This document shows positions 31,970-41,245 of a stretch of DNA of 64,000 bases, piece by piece. Source of the DNA: Catenulispora rubra (GTDB taxonomy: Bacteria > Actinomycetota > Actinomycetes > Streptomycetales > Catenulisporaceae). The notes beneath the pieces were generated by a model, which saw only the letters and a program-made list of their open reading frames with translations, was not told the DNA's origin and searched no databases. The stretch covers positions 19,682 through 83,681 of the forward strand of contig NZ_JAACYW010000012.1 in NCBI RefSeq assembly GCF_015356825.1. The letters are read 5' to 3'. Position numbers and translations under genes: made by a program. Position 1 is the stretch's first letter. Every line of letters begins with the position of its first letter.

Positions 31970-33007
31970 CTAGCCTCCCGGCACCAGAACCGCCCGTCCG
32001 CCGACGCGTCCATCAGCCACCGCAGCCATCGCCTCCGCCGCCGCCTCCAACGAGAACGTCTCCGTGCTCAGCGTGACGCGTCCGGCGGCGGCCAGGGCCA
32101 TCAGCTCGCCGAGTTCCGCGTGCGTGCCGATCTGGTTGCCGAGGATGGTCAACTCCCTGTTGATCATGTCCAGGTGCTCGATGCGCGCGCCGCCGCCGTA
32201 GCCGACGATCGAGTAGACGGCGCCCTTGGCCAGCATGCGCAGTGCCTGCTGCGGGACGTCGCCCTCGCCGACCAGATCGAGCACCGCCTGGGCACCGCGG
32301 CCGGCGGTCAGGTCGAGGACCGCGTCGGCGGCGGCTTCGGCGGGGAGCGCGATGACGTCGTCGGCTCCCAGCTCGCGGGCAGTCTGAGCGCGCGCCTCGT
32401 CCGGCTCCACGACGACCACGCGGGCCGGCGTCAGGATCTTCAGCAGCTGCACCGCGATCTGCCCCACACCGCCGGAGCCGAGACAGACCACGGTCGCGCC
32501 GACACCCGCGAACGGCGTCAGCCGCTGCACCGCGTGCATCGCCGTCAGCCCCGCGTCGGCGAACGGCGCCAGGCGGGCCGGCGACGCCTCCGGCGCCAGC
32601 TTCACCAACGCCCGCGCCGAGGTGCGCATCAGCTCCGCGTAGCCGCCGGGCCAGCCGTCGACGCCGGGGAAGCGCCACGTCGCGCAGTGCATGTCGGCGC
32701 CGCGGCGGCAGGCGTCGCAGAACCCGCAGGTGACCGCCGGGTGCACGATCACCGGATCGCCGACCGCCAGGTGCGACACCCCGCCGCCGACGGCCTCGAC
32801 CCAGCCCGCGTTCTCGTGCCCCAGCGTCAGCGGCAACCGCTGCGAGAACGCCGCTTCCAGGCCGCCCTCGACGATGTGCAGGTCGGTCCGGCAGATCCCC
32901 GCGCCCGCGATGCGGACCACCACGTCCTGCGGTCCCTCGACCACCGGCTCCGGCACGTCCACGACCTCGACCGGCCGCCCGAATCCGACCACTTGTGCCG
33001 CGCGCAT
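31970..33007 (-). CDS. zinc-dependent alcohol dehydrogenase (MDR superfamily)
   Basis: 345 residues from ATG 33007. Catalytic zinc ligands Cys (GICRTDLH) and GHE (LGHENAG); structural zinc Cys set CGFCDACRRGADMHC; Rossmann motif LGSGGVGQIAVQLL. Closest to NAD-dependent medium-chain alcohol dehydrogenases. Starts four bases after the alpha-galactosidase stop, so both are on one transcript; the substrate may be a sugar or a sugar-derived alcohol. Confidence 0.9.
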   Translation of the reverse strand: MRAAQVVGFGRPVEVVDVPEPVVEGPQDVVVRIAGAGICRTDLHIVEGGLEAAFSQRLPLTLGHENAGWVEAVGGGVSHLAVGDPVIVHPAVTCGFCDACRRGADMHCATWRFPGVDGWPGGYAELMRTSARALVKLAPEASPARLAPFADAGLTAMHAVQRLTPFAGVGATVVCLGSGGVGQIAVQLLKILTPARVVVVEPDEARAQTARELGADDVIALPAEAAADAVLDLTAGRGAQAVLDLVGEGDVPQQALRMLAKGAVYSIVGYGGGARIEHLDMINRELTILGNQIGTHAELGELMALAAAGRVTLSTETFSLEAAAEAMAAVADGRVGGRAVLVPGG

Positions 33008-33011
33008 CCCC

Positions 33012-35231
33012 TCATCCTTCCCGCACCAGGTGCACCATCGTGCTGACCGGGTCCCCGCCGCCGAGCGCCATCGGCAGTCCCCGGCTCAGCAACACCGCGC
33101 CGTGGTGCACGATGCCGCTCCCCACGTCGCGATACCGCCCGCCGGCGTCGACGCCGCGTAGCACCACCGGCCGCTCCATCTGCGCGAACCGCCGCTCCCG
33201 CCGATAGACGAACACCACCGCCTCCGAACGGTCTGCGGCCACGTATTCGGCCCCGCTCAGGTCTCCGGAAGCGTTGCCGTGCGTGTACCGCACGCCGTGC
33301 TGCACGACGGGACGGATCCGCTTGTAGGCGGCCACCATCTCGCGCGCCGTCACCAGTTCCTCCTCGCTCCACTCCGCGAGGTCGCCGCCGATCCCCAGCA
33401 CGCCGGACATCGCCACGTGGAACCGGAACTCCAGCGGCATCCGCCGGCCGGTGTGCGGGTTCGGCGAGTCGGTCACCCACGCCGACATCACCCGCGCCGG
33501 GTACACCTGCGCGAAGCCCTCCTGGATCGCCAGCCGGTCCAGCGCGTCGGTGTTGTCCGACGTCCAGACCTGGTCGACGCGCGCCAGCATCCCGGCGTCG
33601 AGACGTCCTCCGCCGCCGCTGCACGACTCGATCCGGAGTGACGGATGACCGGCGCGCAGCTTGTCCAGCAAGGCGTACAGGTTCTCGACGTACCTGCGCC
33701 AGACGAGATCGCCGCCGCCGTTACCGGCCTCCGGCCACCCCACCTCCGTGAACGGCCGGTTCATGTCCCACTTCAGGAACCCGATGTCGTTCTCGGCGAC
33801 CAGCCGGTCCAGCCATTCGTGGACCCACTCGGCCACGTCCGGCCGGGCCAGGTTCAGCACCAGCTGGTTCCGGTGCTCACTGCGTTGCCGAAAGGGCTGG
33901 TGCAGCACCCAGTCGGGATGCTCGCGATACAGATCAGAGTCCGGATTCACCATCTCCGGCTCGACCCACAGCCCGAAGTCCATCCCCAGCTCACGGACGC
34001 CCTTGACCAGCGGCGCGAGGCCGTCGGGGAAGCGGTCCGGGTTGGGCCACCAGTCCCCCAGGCCGGTCCGGTCGGAGGTGCGGGAGCCGAACCAGCCGTC
34101 GTCCATGACGAACAGCTCGACGCCGATCCCCGCCGCCTGCCGGGCGAGCGCCAGTTGTCCTTCTAGGGAGACGTCGAATCCCGTCGCCTCCCACGAGTTG
34201 TAGACGACCGGCCGCAGTTCCTCCGCGTGCGGCAGCACATGGTCCAGCACGTACGCGTGCCAGGCCTGCGAGGCCGCGTCGAAGCCGCCATCGGTCCAGA
34301 TGCCCGCGCTGACCGGAGTCGTCAGCACCTCGCCAGGCGCCAGCGGCCACACCGCGCCGTCGGGCCCGAAGCCCGCCGCGACGACGGTCCGGTCGGCGGA
34401 CGTGCGCTCGACCGTGATCTGCCAGCTCCCGCTCCACGCCAGCGCGCATCCGAAGACCTGGCCGTGCGTCGCGCCGGCGGTGCCGTCGTCGACCATGACC
34501 CACGGGTTCGCATGGTGGCCGGTGATGCCGCGACGGCTGGTCAGCAGCGTTTCGCCGAACGGTGGCGACGACCGATGCAGCCGGGTTTCGGCGGCCCACC
34601 GCCCGCGCACCTGGCTCAGCCGGTAGTCGGCCAGCGGCGGCAGCGTCCACGACGCGGAGTCCGCTCGCAGGATACTGATGATCTCCTCACCAGCCGATCC
34701 CGTGTGCCGCAGGACCAACCGCCGTTCGATCACCGGGCTACCGCTGCGAACCCGGTACCGGCTTTCCACAGCCAGTGGATAGTGGCGGTCGGCGAAGCTC
34801 AGGACGAGCTCGGCCGTGTCCTCGGTATCAGAGTTCTCAATGAGTGCTGAGACGAACTCCAACTCCAGTTCCCGTGTCCCGTCCGCAAAACGCACTGCCA
34901 GCTGCGCGTGACCGAACTGGAACGCCGCGCCGACCGCCAGTTCCAGCGGTCCCTCGACGTCCTCCTCGAAAGGCCAGGCGCCGCCGTGCCCGACGGCCCC
35001 GAACCCGGGCGCCGCAGCGCCGGCAGTCACCGGCACCGAGACCCCGACCAGCGCCGCGGCCTGCTCCAACCCCAGCTCGCGTCCCCAATGCGCCGACAGC
35101 AGCCGGTCGCGGGCGTCCAACCGCAGCACCGCGCACGACCGGCCGGCGGTCACCACCCAGGCCCTAGCCCCTGAAATCGACCTAGCTCCTGAAATCGACA
35201 CAGCCCCGGGAATCGACCGAATGAGCGTCAT
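33012..35231 (-). CDS. alpha-galactosidase, glycoside hydrolase family 36
   Basis: 739 residues from ATG 35231. The GH36 nucleophile Asp is in GFLKWDMNRPF and the acid/base Asp in WTSDNTDALDRL; DDGWFG, GLWVEPEMVNPDSDLYREHPDW and ESCSGGGGRLDAGML are also characteristic. No signal peptide, so cytoplasmic hydrolysis of imported alpha-galactosides. The N terminus begins with an oddity: SISGAR repeated twice from the direct repeat CTGAAATCGAC (35164-35202). It sits between the ADH and a sugar ABC permease, nine bases after the latter. Confidence 0.93.
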   Translation of the reverse strand: MTLIRSIPGAVSISGARSISGARAWVVTAGRSCAVLRLDARDRLLSAHWGRELGLEQAAALVGVSVPVTAGAAAPGFGAVGHGGAWPFEEDVEGPLELAVGAAFQFGHAQLAVRFADGTRELELEFVSALIENSDTEDTAELVLSFADRHYPLAVESRYRVRSGSPVIERRLVLRHTGSAGEEIISILRADSASWTLPPLADYRLSQVRGRWAAETRLHRSSPPFGETLLTSRRGITGHHANPWVMVDDGTAGATHGQVFGCALAWSGSWQITVERTSADRTVVAAGFGPDGAVWPLAPGEVLTTPVSAGIWTDGGFDAASQAWHAYVLDHVLPHAEELRPVVYNSWEATGFDVSLEGQLALARQAAGIGVELFVMDDGWFGSRTSDRTGLGDWWPNPDRFPDGLAPLVKGVRELGMDFGLWVEPEMVNPDSDLYREHPDWVLHQPFRQRSEHRNQLVLNLARPDVAEWVHEWLDRLVAENDIGFLKWDMNRPFTEVGWPEAGNGGGDLVWRRYVENLYALLDKLRAGHPSLRIESCSGGGGRLDAGMLARVDQVWTSDNTDALDRLAIQEGFAQVYPARVMSAWVTDSPNPHTGRRMPLEFRFHVAMSGVLGIGGDLAEWSEEELVTAREMVAAYKRIRPVVQHGVRYTHGNASGDLSGAEYVAADRSEAVVFVYRRERRFAQMERPVVLRGVDAGGRYRDVGSGIVHHGAVLLSRGLPMALGGGDPVSTMVHLVREG

Positions 35232-35240
35232 GAATCCCTT

Positions 35241-36047
35241 TCAGCCCTTGACCGCGCCGCCGGTCAGGCCCTTGACGAAGTGCTTCTGCAACAGGAAGTA
35301 GAAGACGACCACCGGCAGGGCCGCCAGGAACATCAGGCCGAACAGCTGGCCGTAGTTGGACTGGTGCTCGCCGAGGGCCCGGTACACGCCGACGGTGACC
35401 GTGGTCCCGCCGACCGGCCCGAGGATGATCAGCGGATCCAGGAAGTCGTTCCAGATCCACACCCCGAGGAAGATCAGCACGCTCGCCGTCGCCGGCCGCA
35501 GCAGCGGGAAGACGACCGTCCAGAACGTGCGCCAGCGTCCGGCGCCGTCCAGCGCGGCGGCCTCCTCCAGCTCGATCGGGATCGAGCGGATGAAGCCGGC
35601 GAACACGAACACGCCGAACGGGATGTAGTACCCGACGTTGAACGCGACCATCCCGGTCAGTGTCGACATCAGGTGGGTCAGCCGCAGGATCCGCACCACC
35701 GGGACCAGGATCACCTGCGGCGGGACCATCAGACCGGCCAGCAGCACCAGCAGTGTCACGCGGGCGAACCGGCTGCGGGTGCGGGCCAGGTAGTGGCCGA
35801 GCGTCGCCGACAGCAGGGCCAGCACGACGATCGAGACCGTCGTGATCTCGGCGCTGTTGATCAGGCCGTCCCAGTAGAGGTTGTCCGGCCGGTCCAGCGC
35901 CGCCTTCAGGTTGTCCAGGGTCGGCGGCCACGGCACCGACGCCGGGGAGCCGGTGATGTGGCCGCCGGGCTTGAACACGTTCACCACGACCAGGTACAGC
36001 GGGACCGCGAAGACCGCCGTGACGACCAGCGCGACCAGCGGCCGCAC
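35241..36047 (-). CDS. ABC sugar transporter permease (CUT1/MalG type), 5' end disturbed
   Basis: 268 residues if read from GTG 36047; family similarity continues only to about 36068. Six membrane segments and the EAA loop (IPIELEEAAALDGAGRWRTFWTVVFPLLRP) are intact, and the C terminus ends in the usual HFVKGLTGGAVKG. A normal MalG-type protein has about 10-30 more cytoplasmic residues. Directly beyond lies the head of a truncated, oppositely oriented peptidase gene, and the expected partner permease and binding-protein genes are absent. Start is uncertain; function may be lost. Confidence 0.75.
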   Translation of the reverse strand: MRPLVALVVTAVFAVPLYLVVVNVFKPGGHITGSPASVPWPPTLDNLKAALDRPDNLYWDGLINSAEITTVSIVVLALLSATLGHYLARTRSRFARVTLLVLLAGLMVPPQVILVPVVRILRLTHLMSTLTGMVAFNVGYYIPFGVFVFAGFIRSIPIELEEAAALDGAGRWRTFWTVVFPLLRPATASVLIFLGVWIWNDFLDPLIILGPVGGTTVTVGVYRALGEHQSNYGQLFGLMFLAALPVVVFYFLLQKHFVKGLTGGAVKG

Positions 36048-36071
36048 CCACGGCGCGCGGGACTCGTCGCG

Positions 36072-37271
36072 GCGGGCGGCCCCGGCGGCTCGGGCCTGGA
36101 CTACCCGGGCCAGATGGCCAAAGAGCTCCCCTCCGCCGTACTGGGCTCCTACGACCTGATCGGCTTCGACGAACGCGGCGTCGGCAACAGCACACCGGTG
36201 AGCTGCGACCTCCCCACCGCCGACCGCGCCGCCGAGCTCAACTACCCCTTCCCGGCCCCCGACGGCTCGATCACCGCCAACCTCGCCTTCGCCCACACCG
36301 TCGCCGACGACTGCGCGGCGGCCGGCGGCCCCTACCTGGCGGACATCAGCACCGCCGACTCCGCACGCGACCTGGACCGCATCCGCGCCGCCCTGGGCGA
36401 GCACAAGATCTCCTACCTCGGCAACTCCTACGGCACGTACCTCGGCCAGGTCTACGCGAGTCTGTTCCCCACGCACGCCGACCACGTGGTCCTGGACAGC
36501 ACGGTGGCCCCCGGCGGCGTCCGCGAGGGCATCAGCCTGTTCAGCCAGGGCGCGGCCCAGACCTTCCCGGCACTGGCCGCCTACCTGGCCGCCCGCGACG
36601 CCACCCTGCACCTCGGCGCCACCCCCGCCGCCGTCCGCGCCACCTATTTCCGCCTGACGGCCGACCTCGACAAGTCCCCGCTGACGCTCCCCGACGGCCT
36701 GGTCTTCGACGGCAACAGCCTGCGCGCCCTGACGTACTCCTCGCTGACCAACCCGAGCTACTACCCGCTGGCGGCTCACGCCTGGCAGCTGGCCGCGACC
36801 CGGGCCACCGCCGTCCCGGGCGGCCAGTCCAGCCAACCCAGTCAGTCCAGCCCCGGCCTGCCTTTGGTGATCCCGGACAACTTCATCGCCGCCCAAGACG
36901 CCGTGATCTGCGGCGACTCAGCTTGGCCCAGCGACCCGTCCTACTACGCGTCCCGCACGGCCGCCGACCGCCAGCGCTACCCGCTCACCAACGGCATGTC
37001 GGGCAACGTCTGGCCCTGCGCGTTCTGGCACTACCGCCCGACCGAGCCGCCGGTCCGCCCCAACCCGGACGGCCCGCGCGACGTGCTGATGCTGCAGAAC
37101 CTCCACGACCCCGACACCGCGTACGCGGGCGCCCGCCAGACCCTGCTCGCCTTCGGGCACCGGGCCGCCATGGTCACCCTCGACGCGTCCGGGCACGGCG
37201 TGGACTTCACGGATCCGCGCGTCACCGGACCGCTCACCGCGTTCCTGCTCACGGACCGCCTGCCCGACTGA
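36072..37271 (+). pseudogene. 5'-truncated alpha/beta-hydrolase peptidase (tripeptidyl aminopeptidase type)
   Basis: About 399 codons beginning inside the conserved GGPGGSGLDYPG oxyanion motif; the signal peptide and first about 80-100 residues of the family are missing. The remainder is intact: FDERGVGNSTPVSC, nucleophile elbow GNSYGTYLG, and the TAP-like C-terminal domain with VWPCAFWHYRP, catalytic Asp (HDPDT) and His (GHG). The truncated start abuts the permease head at about 36070-36085. ATG 36114 could start a shorter, probably non-secreted product. Confidence 0.8.
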
Positions 37272-37428
37272 CGCATCGCGATCAGCTCACGCATCCCCGC
37301 CGCCTGTCGGCCGCGCGCGCCTCCCGTTGCGCGCGACCGACAGGTCTTCCACTTCCAAGCAAGGCCGAGCCCAAGCACGGCCGATCCCCAGCAAGGCCGA
37401 CCCGCCGCCCCACCGATCCAGCGCAGCC

Positions 37429-37665
37429 TCAGCCCGCCATCATGGCCTGGAACTCGGCCAGGCTCAGTGTCCCGTCGTTGTCGGTGTCACCGGTGCTGAT
37501 CCGCTCGGCGGCGTCCTCGACGGTGACGTCCTCGCCGAGCTCGGCGAGCGCGTCCTTGAGTTCCTCAGCCGTGATCAGGCCGTCGCCGTCCAGATCGAAC
37601 AACTGGAACACCTTCTCCACGTCCTCCGGTGCTTTCCCATGCTGTCCCACAGGCCTGCCTCCCAT
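37429..37665 (-). CDS. EF-hand calcium-binding protein (calmodulin-like, two hands)
   Basis: 78 residues from ATG 37665. Two canonical EF-hand loops, DLDGDGLITAEE (about 24-35) and DTDNDGTLSLAE (about 60-71), each flanked by helices. Small calerythrin/calmodulin-like proteins of this type occur in actinomycetes, possibly as calcium buffers or sensors. No signal peptide. It lies 47 bp upstream of the convergent-direction neighbour's end in a leftward series; partner unknown. Confidence 0.92.
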   Translation of the reverse strand: MGGRPVGQHGKAPEDVEKVFQLFDLDGDGLITAEELKDALAELGEDVTVEDAAERISTGDTDNDGTLSLAEFQAMMAG

Positions 37666-37711
37666 GATCGTTCCCAGGTCGATGTCCGGACACGATATCG
37701 CGTGACCTCAA

Positions 37712-40093
37712 CTACAACGCATCACGCAGCGCCCGGGCACGCGGATCTGCGAACTCCCCCAGCAACGTCACCGCCTCTTCACGCGCACTTTGCGCCTTAT
37801 CCACCTGCCCCGTCTGTTCCAGCGCGCCGGCAAGATGGCGCAGGACCACGGCCTGCTCGAAACCATTGAGCAGATGCGGCGAGCCGGCCGTGATCGCCGT
37901 CCGATGAAAGTCGACGGCCTCCTCGGAACGCCCCAGGGCCAGCAGCGCCTGGCCCACAGCGTCGATGGCGATCACTTCGCGCAAACGGTCCCCGAGGTCC
38001 CGTGCCAGAGCCGCCGATCGTGAGTTCTCTTCCAGAGCCTGCTCAAAGCGACCCGCCGCGAGTTCCTGATCGGCATGTTCACGCAGGATGGCGTACGTCA
38101 GCGTCTGAAAGACGATCCCGGACTCCATGATCTCGCTCGCGGCAGCCAGATGTGCCCCGGCCTGGACGAGATCGCCCGCCTCGCGGCTGGTCCGCGCCAA
38201 CGCGAGATACGGATCGATGAGCGTGTACGCGTCAGCATCCGCCGCGCGGTAGTGCTCCAAGGCCTTCTCGGCATGCTCGACGGCGAGCTGAGGCAGTCCC
38301 ATCCCGTCATAGACGGTCGCGAGGTTGTCGTGGGCCACGCCGTACCAAGCGAGGTCGCCGTGTTGCTCGGCCAGGGCGAGTGTCTTCTCGAACATGGCGA
38401 TGGCCGAATCCAGATGACGGCGGCGCAAGTGGCACAAGCCCAGGGCGTTCGCCGTGCGCAGGACCCCGCTCCAGTCCCCGACCGACGAATACAGCGCAAG
38501 CGCCTCGTCGTAGCTCGCTTCGGCCCGCTCCAGATCCCGCGCAGCCCGGTACGCGGCGCCGAGGCTGTGCAGGAGCGCGGCCTGCCCGGTCACGTCACCG
38601 TCGGCGCGGGCCGCCTCCAGACCCTGACGCGCCGTCTGCGACCAGTCGTTCAGCACGCCGTACGCGTCGTGCAGAGGAAACAGGATGGCCGGCAACTGCC
38701 AAGCGAGCGTCAAGAACCCCGCGTCGGCAGCGCTTTGTACGGCCGTGGCCAGGTTGGCCCGCTCAGAGGCATACCAACTCATGGCCTCCGCCGGGGACTC
38801 GAACGTAGGTATCTGGAGATACGGATCCGGCGGCTCCAAGACGACTGACGGAACCAGGGACTGGGTCGCGGCGACAGCGGCATACGCGGTGTGCAGGTAC
38901 CACTCGATCGCACGCTTCAACGCCGCGGCCCGGTCCTCCGGGCTTTCGTCGCTGGCGACCTGACTCAAGGCATAGGCGCGCAACAAATCATGGAACTGAT
39001 AGCGGTCGGGGCCGGTCTGCTCCAGCAGGTGTGCACCGACCAGCAAGTCGACGAGCCCCCTGGCCCGACGCTCGTCATCGCCGACCAGCGCCACGGCCAC
39101 TCCGGACCCGAACTCCGGACCGGGATGCAGGCCCAGACGCCGAAACGCCTTGGCCGCCGGCGCCGGCAGCGCGCGGTACGACCAGGCGAACACCGATCGC
39201 ACCGCGTCGGCGTCGACGTTGTCCTCCACCGACAGCGCGCTCCACAACGACGACTCGCTGCGCAGATCCGCGATCAGAGCGCGCAACGGCATCATGGGCC
39301 TGACAGCGGCACGTTCGGCCACGATGCGCAGCGCCAGCGGAAGCCGCGCGCACAGGTCGACCAGCTCGGCCACCTGCTCGGGCGGGTCGGGCTCGCGGTA
39401 GGTGGTCGTGGCGGCGACGAAGAGGGCGACCGCCTCGTCCCGGTCCAGGAGGCCGAGGGTGATGCGGTGCGCGCCTTCGCGTGCGGTCAGGCCGGAGAGC
39501 CTGCCCCGCGTGGTGACCAGGACCAGGCACTCCGCGCCGCCGGGCAGCAGCGGACGGACCTGGCCGGCCGTGACGGCGTTGTCCAGGACGATCAGGATCC
39601 TGCGGTCGGCCAGCAGCGTGCGGTAGAGCTCGGCGCGCTCCTCCAGGTCGGCTGGAATCGACGCGGGCGGAACGCCCAGCGCGTGCAGGAAGCGTTCGAG
39701 CGCTGCGGACGGAGCCAGCGGCGCTCCCGGGTCGTAGCCGCGCAGGTTCACGAACAGCTGCCCGTCGGGGAACTTCTCGCGGACGTCGTGCGCGAAGCCG
39801 ACCGCCAGCGACGTCTTGCCGACCCCGGCGGTGCCGGCGATGAGGAGCATGCCCTTCGCCCCGGACCCGCCCAGCGCCCAGCCCCGCAGGAGTCCGAACT
39901 CCCGCTCGCGGCCTACGAACACTGACACCGCGGCGGGCAGTTGGCGCGGACGCGGCACGACGCCGCCGGCCTCGGCCGGGTGGATGTGGATGCCGCCGGT
40001 GATGTCGCGCGCCTGCACCACGTCCCGGGCCGTGCCCGAAAGCCAGGAGGACACCCCGTCGGCACCCGGATCGCTCGGTCCTCCGTGCGCCAC
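37712..40093 (-). CDS. STAND-type NTPase with TPR repeats (AfsR-like without SARP domain)
   Basis: 793 residues from ATG 40093. The N terminus has DVVQARDITGGIHIH, a short motif common in actinobacterial regulatory/conflict STAND proteins, then NB-ARC: Walker A GTAGVGKTSLA (about 86-96), Walker B RRILIVLDN, RNBS/GxP LCARLPLALRIVAERA. A winged helix (YQFHDLLRAYA) follows, and the C-terminal about 350 residues are tetratricopeptide repeats (ALLHSLGAAYRAARDLERAEASYDEALALYSSVGDW...). Signalling ATPase; effector unknown. Downstream of a DUF397 gene in the same direction. Confidence 0.9.
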   Translation of the reverse strand: MAHGGPSDPGADGVSSWLSGTARDVVQARDITGGIHIHPAEAGGVVPRPRQLPAAVSVFVGREREFGLLRGWALGGSGAKGMLLIAGTAGVGKTSLAVGFAHDVREKFPDGQLFVNLRGYDPGAPLAPSAALERFLHALGVPPASIPADLEERAELYRTLLADRRILIVLDNAVTAGQVRPLLPGGAECLVLVTTRGRLSGLTAREGAHRITLGLLDRDEAVALFVAATTTYREPDPPEQVAELVDLCARLPLALRIVAERAAVRPMMPLRALIADLRSESSLWSALSVEDNVDADAVRSVFAWSYRALPAPAAKAFRRLGLHPGPEFGSGVAVALVGDDERRARGLVDLLVGAHLLEQTGPDRYQFHDLLRAYALSQVASDESPEDRAAALKRAIEWYLHTAYAAVAATQSLVPSVVLEPPDPYLQIPTFESPAEAMSWYASERANLATAVQSAADAGFLTLAWQLPAILFPLHDAYGVLNDWSQTARQGLEAARADGDVTGQAALLHSLGAAYRAARDLERAEASYDEALALYSSVGDWSGVLRTANALGLCHLRRRHLDSAIAMFEKTLALAEQHGDLAWYGVAHDNLATVYDGMGLPQLAVEHAEKALEHYRAADADAYTLIDPYLALARTSREAGDLVQAGAHLAAASEIMESGIVFQTLTYAILREHADQELAAGRFEQALEENSRSAALARDLGDRLREVIAIDAVGQALLALGRSEEAVDFHRTAITAGSPHLLNGFEQAVVLRHLAGALEQTGQVDKAQSAREEAVTLLGEFADPRARALRDAL

Positions 40094-40191
40094 GGATCCC
40101 CCCTCCTGCGCCCGCCGAGCTGCGACGGGCCCCCTCTTGCAGGATAATCAGAGTTCTACGATCCGCCAGTGGGGATTTCGGCCGCGTGCGA

Positions 40192-40219
40192 CCCCGCCGG
40201 GGAAATCCCCGAGGCGGGG
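40192..40219 (-). terminator. GC-rich hairpin after the DUF397 gene
   Basis: CCCCGCCGGGG / CCCC-ga-GGCGGGG with loop AAAT, 11 pairs with a two-base bulge. It starts 31 bases after the DUF397 stop in the leftward direction, with no T-run. It probably separates DUF397 from the STAND gene. Confidence 0.55.
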
Positions 40220-40250
40220 CCGCGTCGCCTACCGCAAGCCGGAGGCCTGC

Positions 40251-40466
40251 CTAGCAGGGCATCTCGAACTCGTGGTTGAACACCCCGAGCTCGAAGGCCT
40301 CCCACTCGGCCCGGTCGAACACCAGCTCCGGCCCGCCGGACACCCGGCTGTTCCGGACCCGCGCCTCCGCCGCGCCGTCCTGCCCGACGACGAACTGCAC
40401 CTCGACGCAGTTGGCCGTGCTGTTACTGAAACTGGACTTGATCCAGCCCTGACACTGTGGACCCAT
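40251..40466 (-). CDS. DUF397 domain protein
   Basis: 71 residues from ATG 40466. The sequence WIKSSFSNSTANCVEVQFV...ARVRNSRVSGGPELVFDRAEWEAF is diagnostic of DUF397. The family usually accompanies XRE/DUF5753 regulators as a putative antitoxin or modulator; here the nearest HTH gene is the double-HTH regulator at 41246 in the opposite direction, and the STAND ATPase follows. Confidence 0.92.
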   Translation of the reverse strand: MGPQCQGWIKSSFSNSTANCVEVQFVVGQDGAAEARVRNSRVSGGPELVFDRAEWEAFELGVFNHEFEMPC

Positions 40467-40635
40467 GGCCCGCTTCCTCCCGTGAGAACCCCGCGCCCCC
40501 GGAGCCGATCCCCGGCCCGGCGCTGCTGCCGCAGACCTCCGTCTTTGGTGGCCCCGAACGTGGCCTGCACAGGAGGATTTCCACGCGAGGTTGCAGATCT
40601 GCTTGCCGAAGTCCTTGACGACTGACTTGCAGAAC

Positions 40636-40848
40636 TCAGCAGTTCGCCGAGAGCGGCGCAAGCAGGGTGGCAGGGCCGGGATTATTGCCCATATGTGAGA
40701 TGAAAACGTCCGGAATGACCATAGCTGCGGTGCTGGAGTGCCGCGCCAGAGTGGTGACCGCACGCACGGCCGTGTTCGGTGCACCCGTCGCGATGGCCGC
40801 GAGGGAGGCGGCCGCGAGGACGGTCCGTCGGAAGGATGCAAATTGCAC
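40636..40848 (-). CDS. small secreted peptide
   Basis: 70 residues from GTG 40848 with GGAG seven bases upstream. Basic start (MQFASFRR), hydrophobic core (TVLAAASLAAIATGA) and a probable signal-peptidase site near Ala22-Ala30 leave an about 40-residue exported peptide ending ANC. No homology recognised. A palindrome CAAGATCTTG (40886-40895) lies in its AT-richer upstream region. It is in the same direction as DUF397 and STAND genes. Confidence 0.55.
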   Translation of the reverse strand: MQFASFRRTVLAAASLAAIATGAPNTAVRAVTTLARHSSTAAMVIPDVFISHMGNNPGPATLLAPLSANC

Positions 40849-40888
40849 TGTTGCTCCGATCTTCTTTGATCGCTTTGACCATGAACAA

Positions 40889-41245
40889 GATCTTGATCAG
40901 AACCTGAACAAGTCGGCGAAAGAAACCTTTCCCGACTCAGACAGGGCACAAGGTGCGGTCTTGGCACCGATCCACCCATGTCAGCGCCGATGCAGTGCGA
41001 CGATCGGTCGATACATGGCCCTCAGTGTTCCGACACAGTGCACCGTACAGGGTGCAAAGCGGCACAGCACCGACAATCACCGAATTCGCGTCGGCCGCAT
41101 CGCCACCTCCGACGCGCCTCGGCGCGCCACCGGCGGACGGCACCGAACGCGCTCCGACCCGTCTCACCGATCGAGTGAGAAACCGTTGTCCGACTTTGGG
41201 TGATCCTGTAGCTTTCTTCCGTGACAGAGCACTGAGATATGCGGG
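40889..41245. other. 357-bp intergenic region
   Basis: Divergent control region between the small secreted peptide and the double-HTH regulator. It is locally AT-rich (about 40850-40940), with CAAGATCTTG at 40886-40895 and TTGATC near 40893. No gene or hairpin recognised. Confidence 0.35.

Noticed and set aside
35280..36068. Long rightward open frame continuous with the peptidase
   Set aside because: It is the antisense of the ABC permease with low-complexity Arg/Gln-rich translation; peptidase similarity starts only at GGPGGSG.
36080..36896. Leftward open frame extending the permease N terminus by about 280 residues
   Set aside because: It is antisense to the well-conserved peptidase and has no permease similarity.
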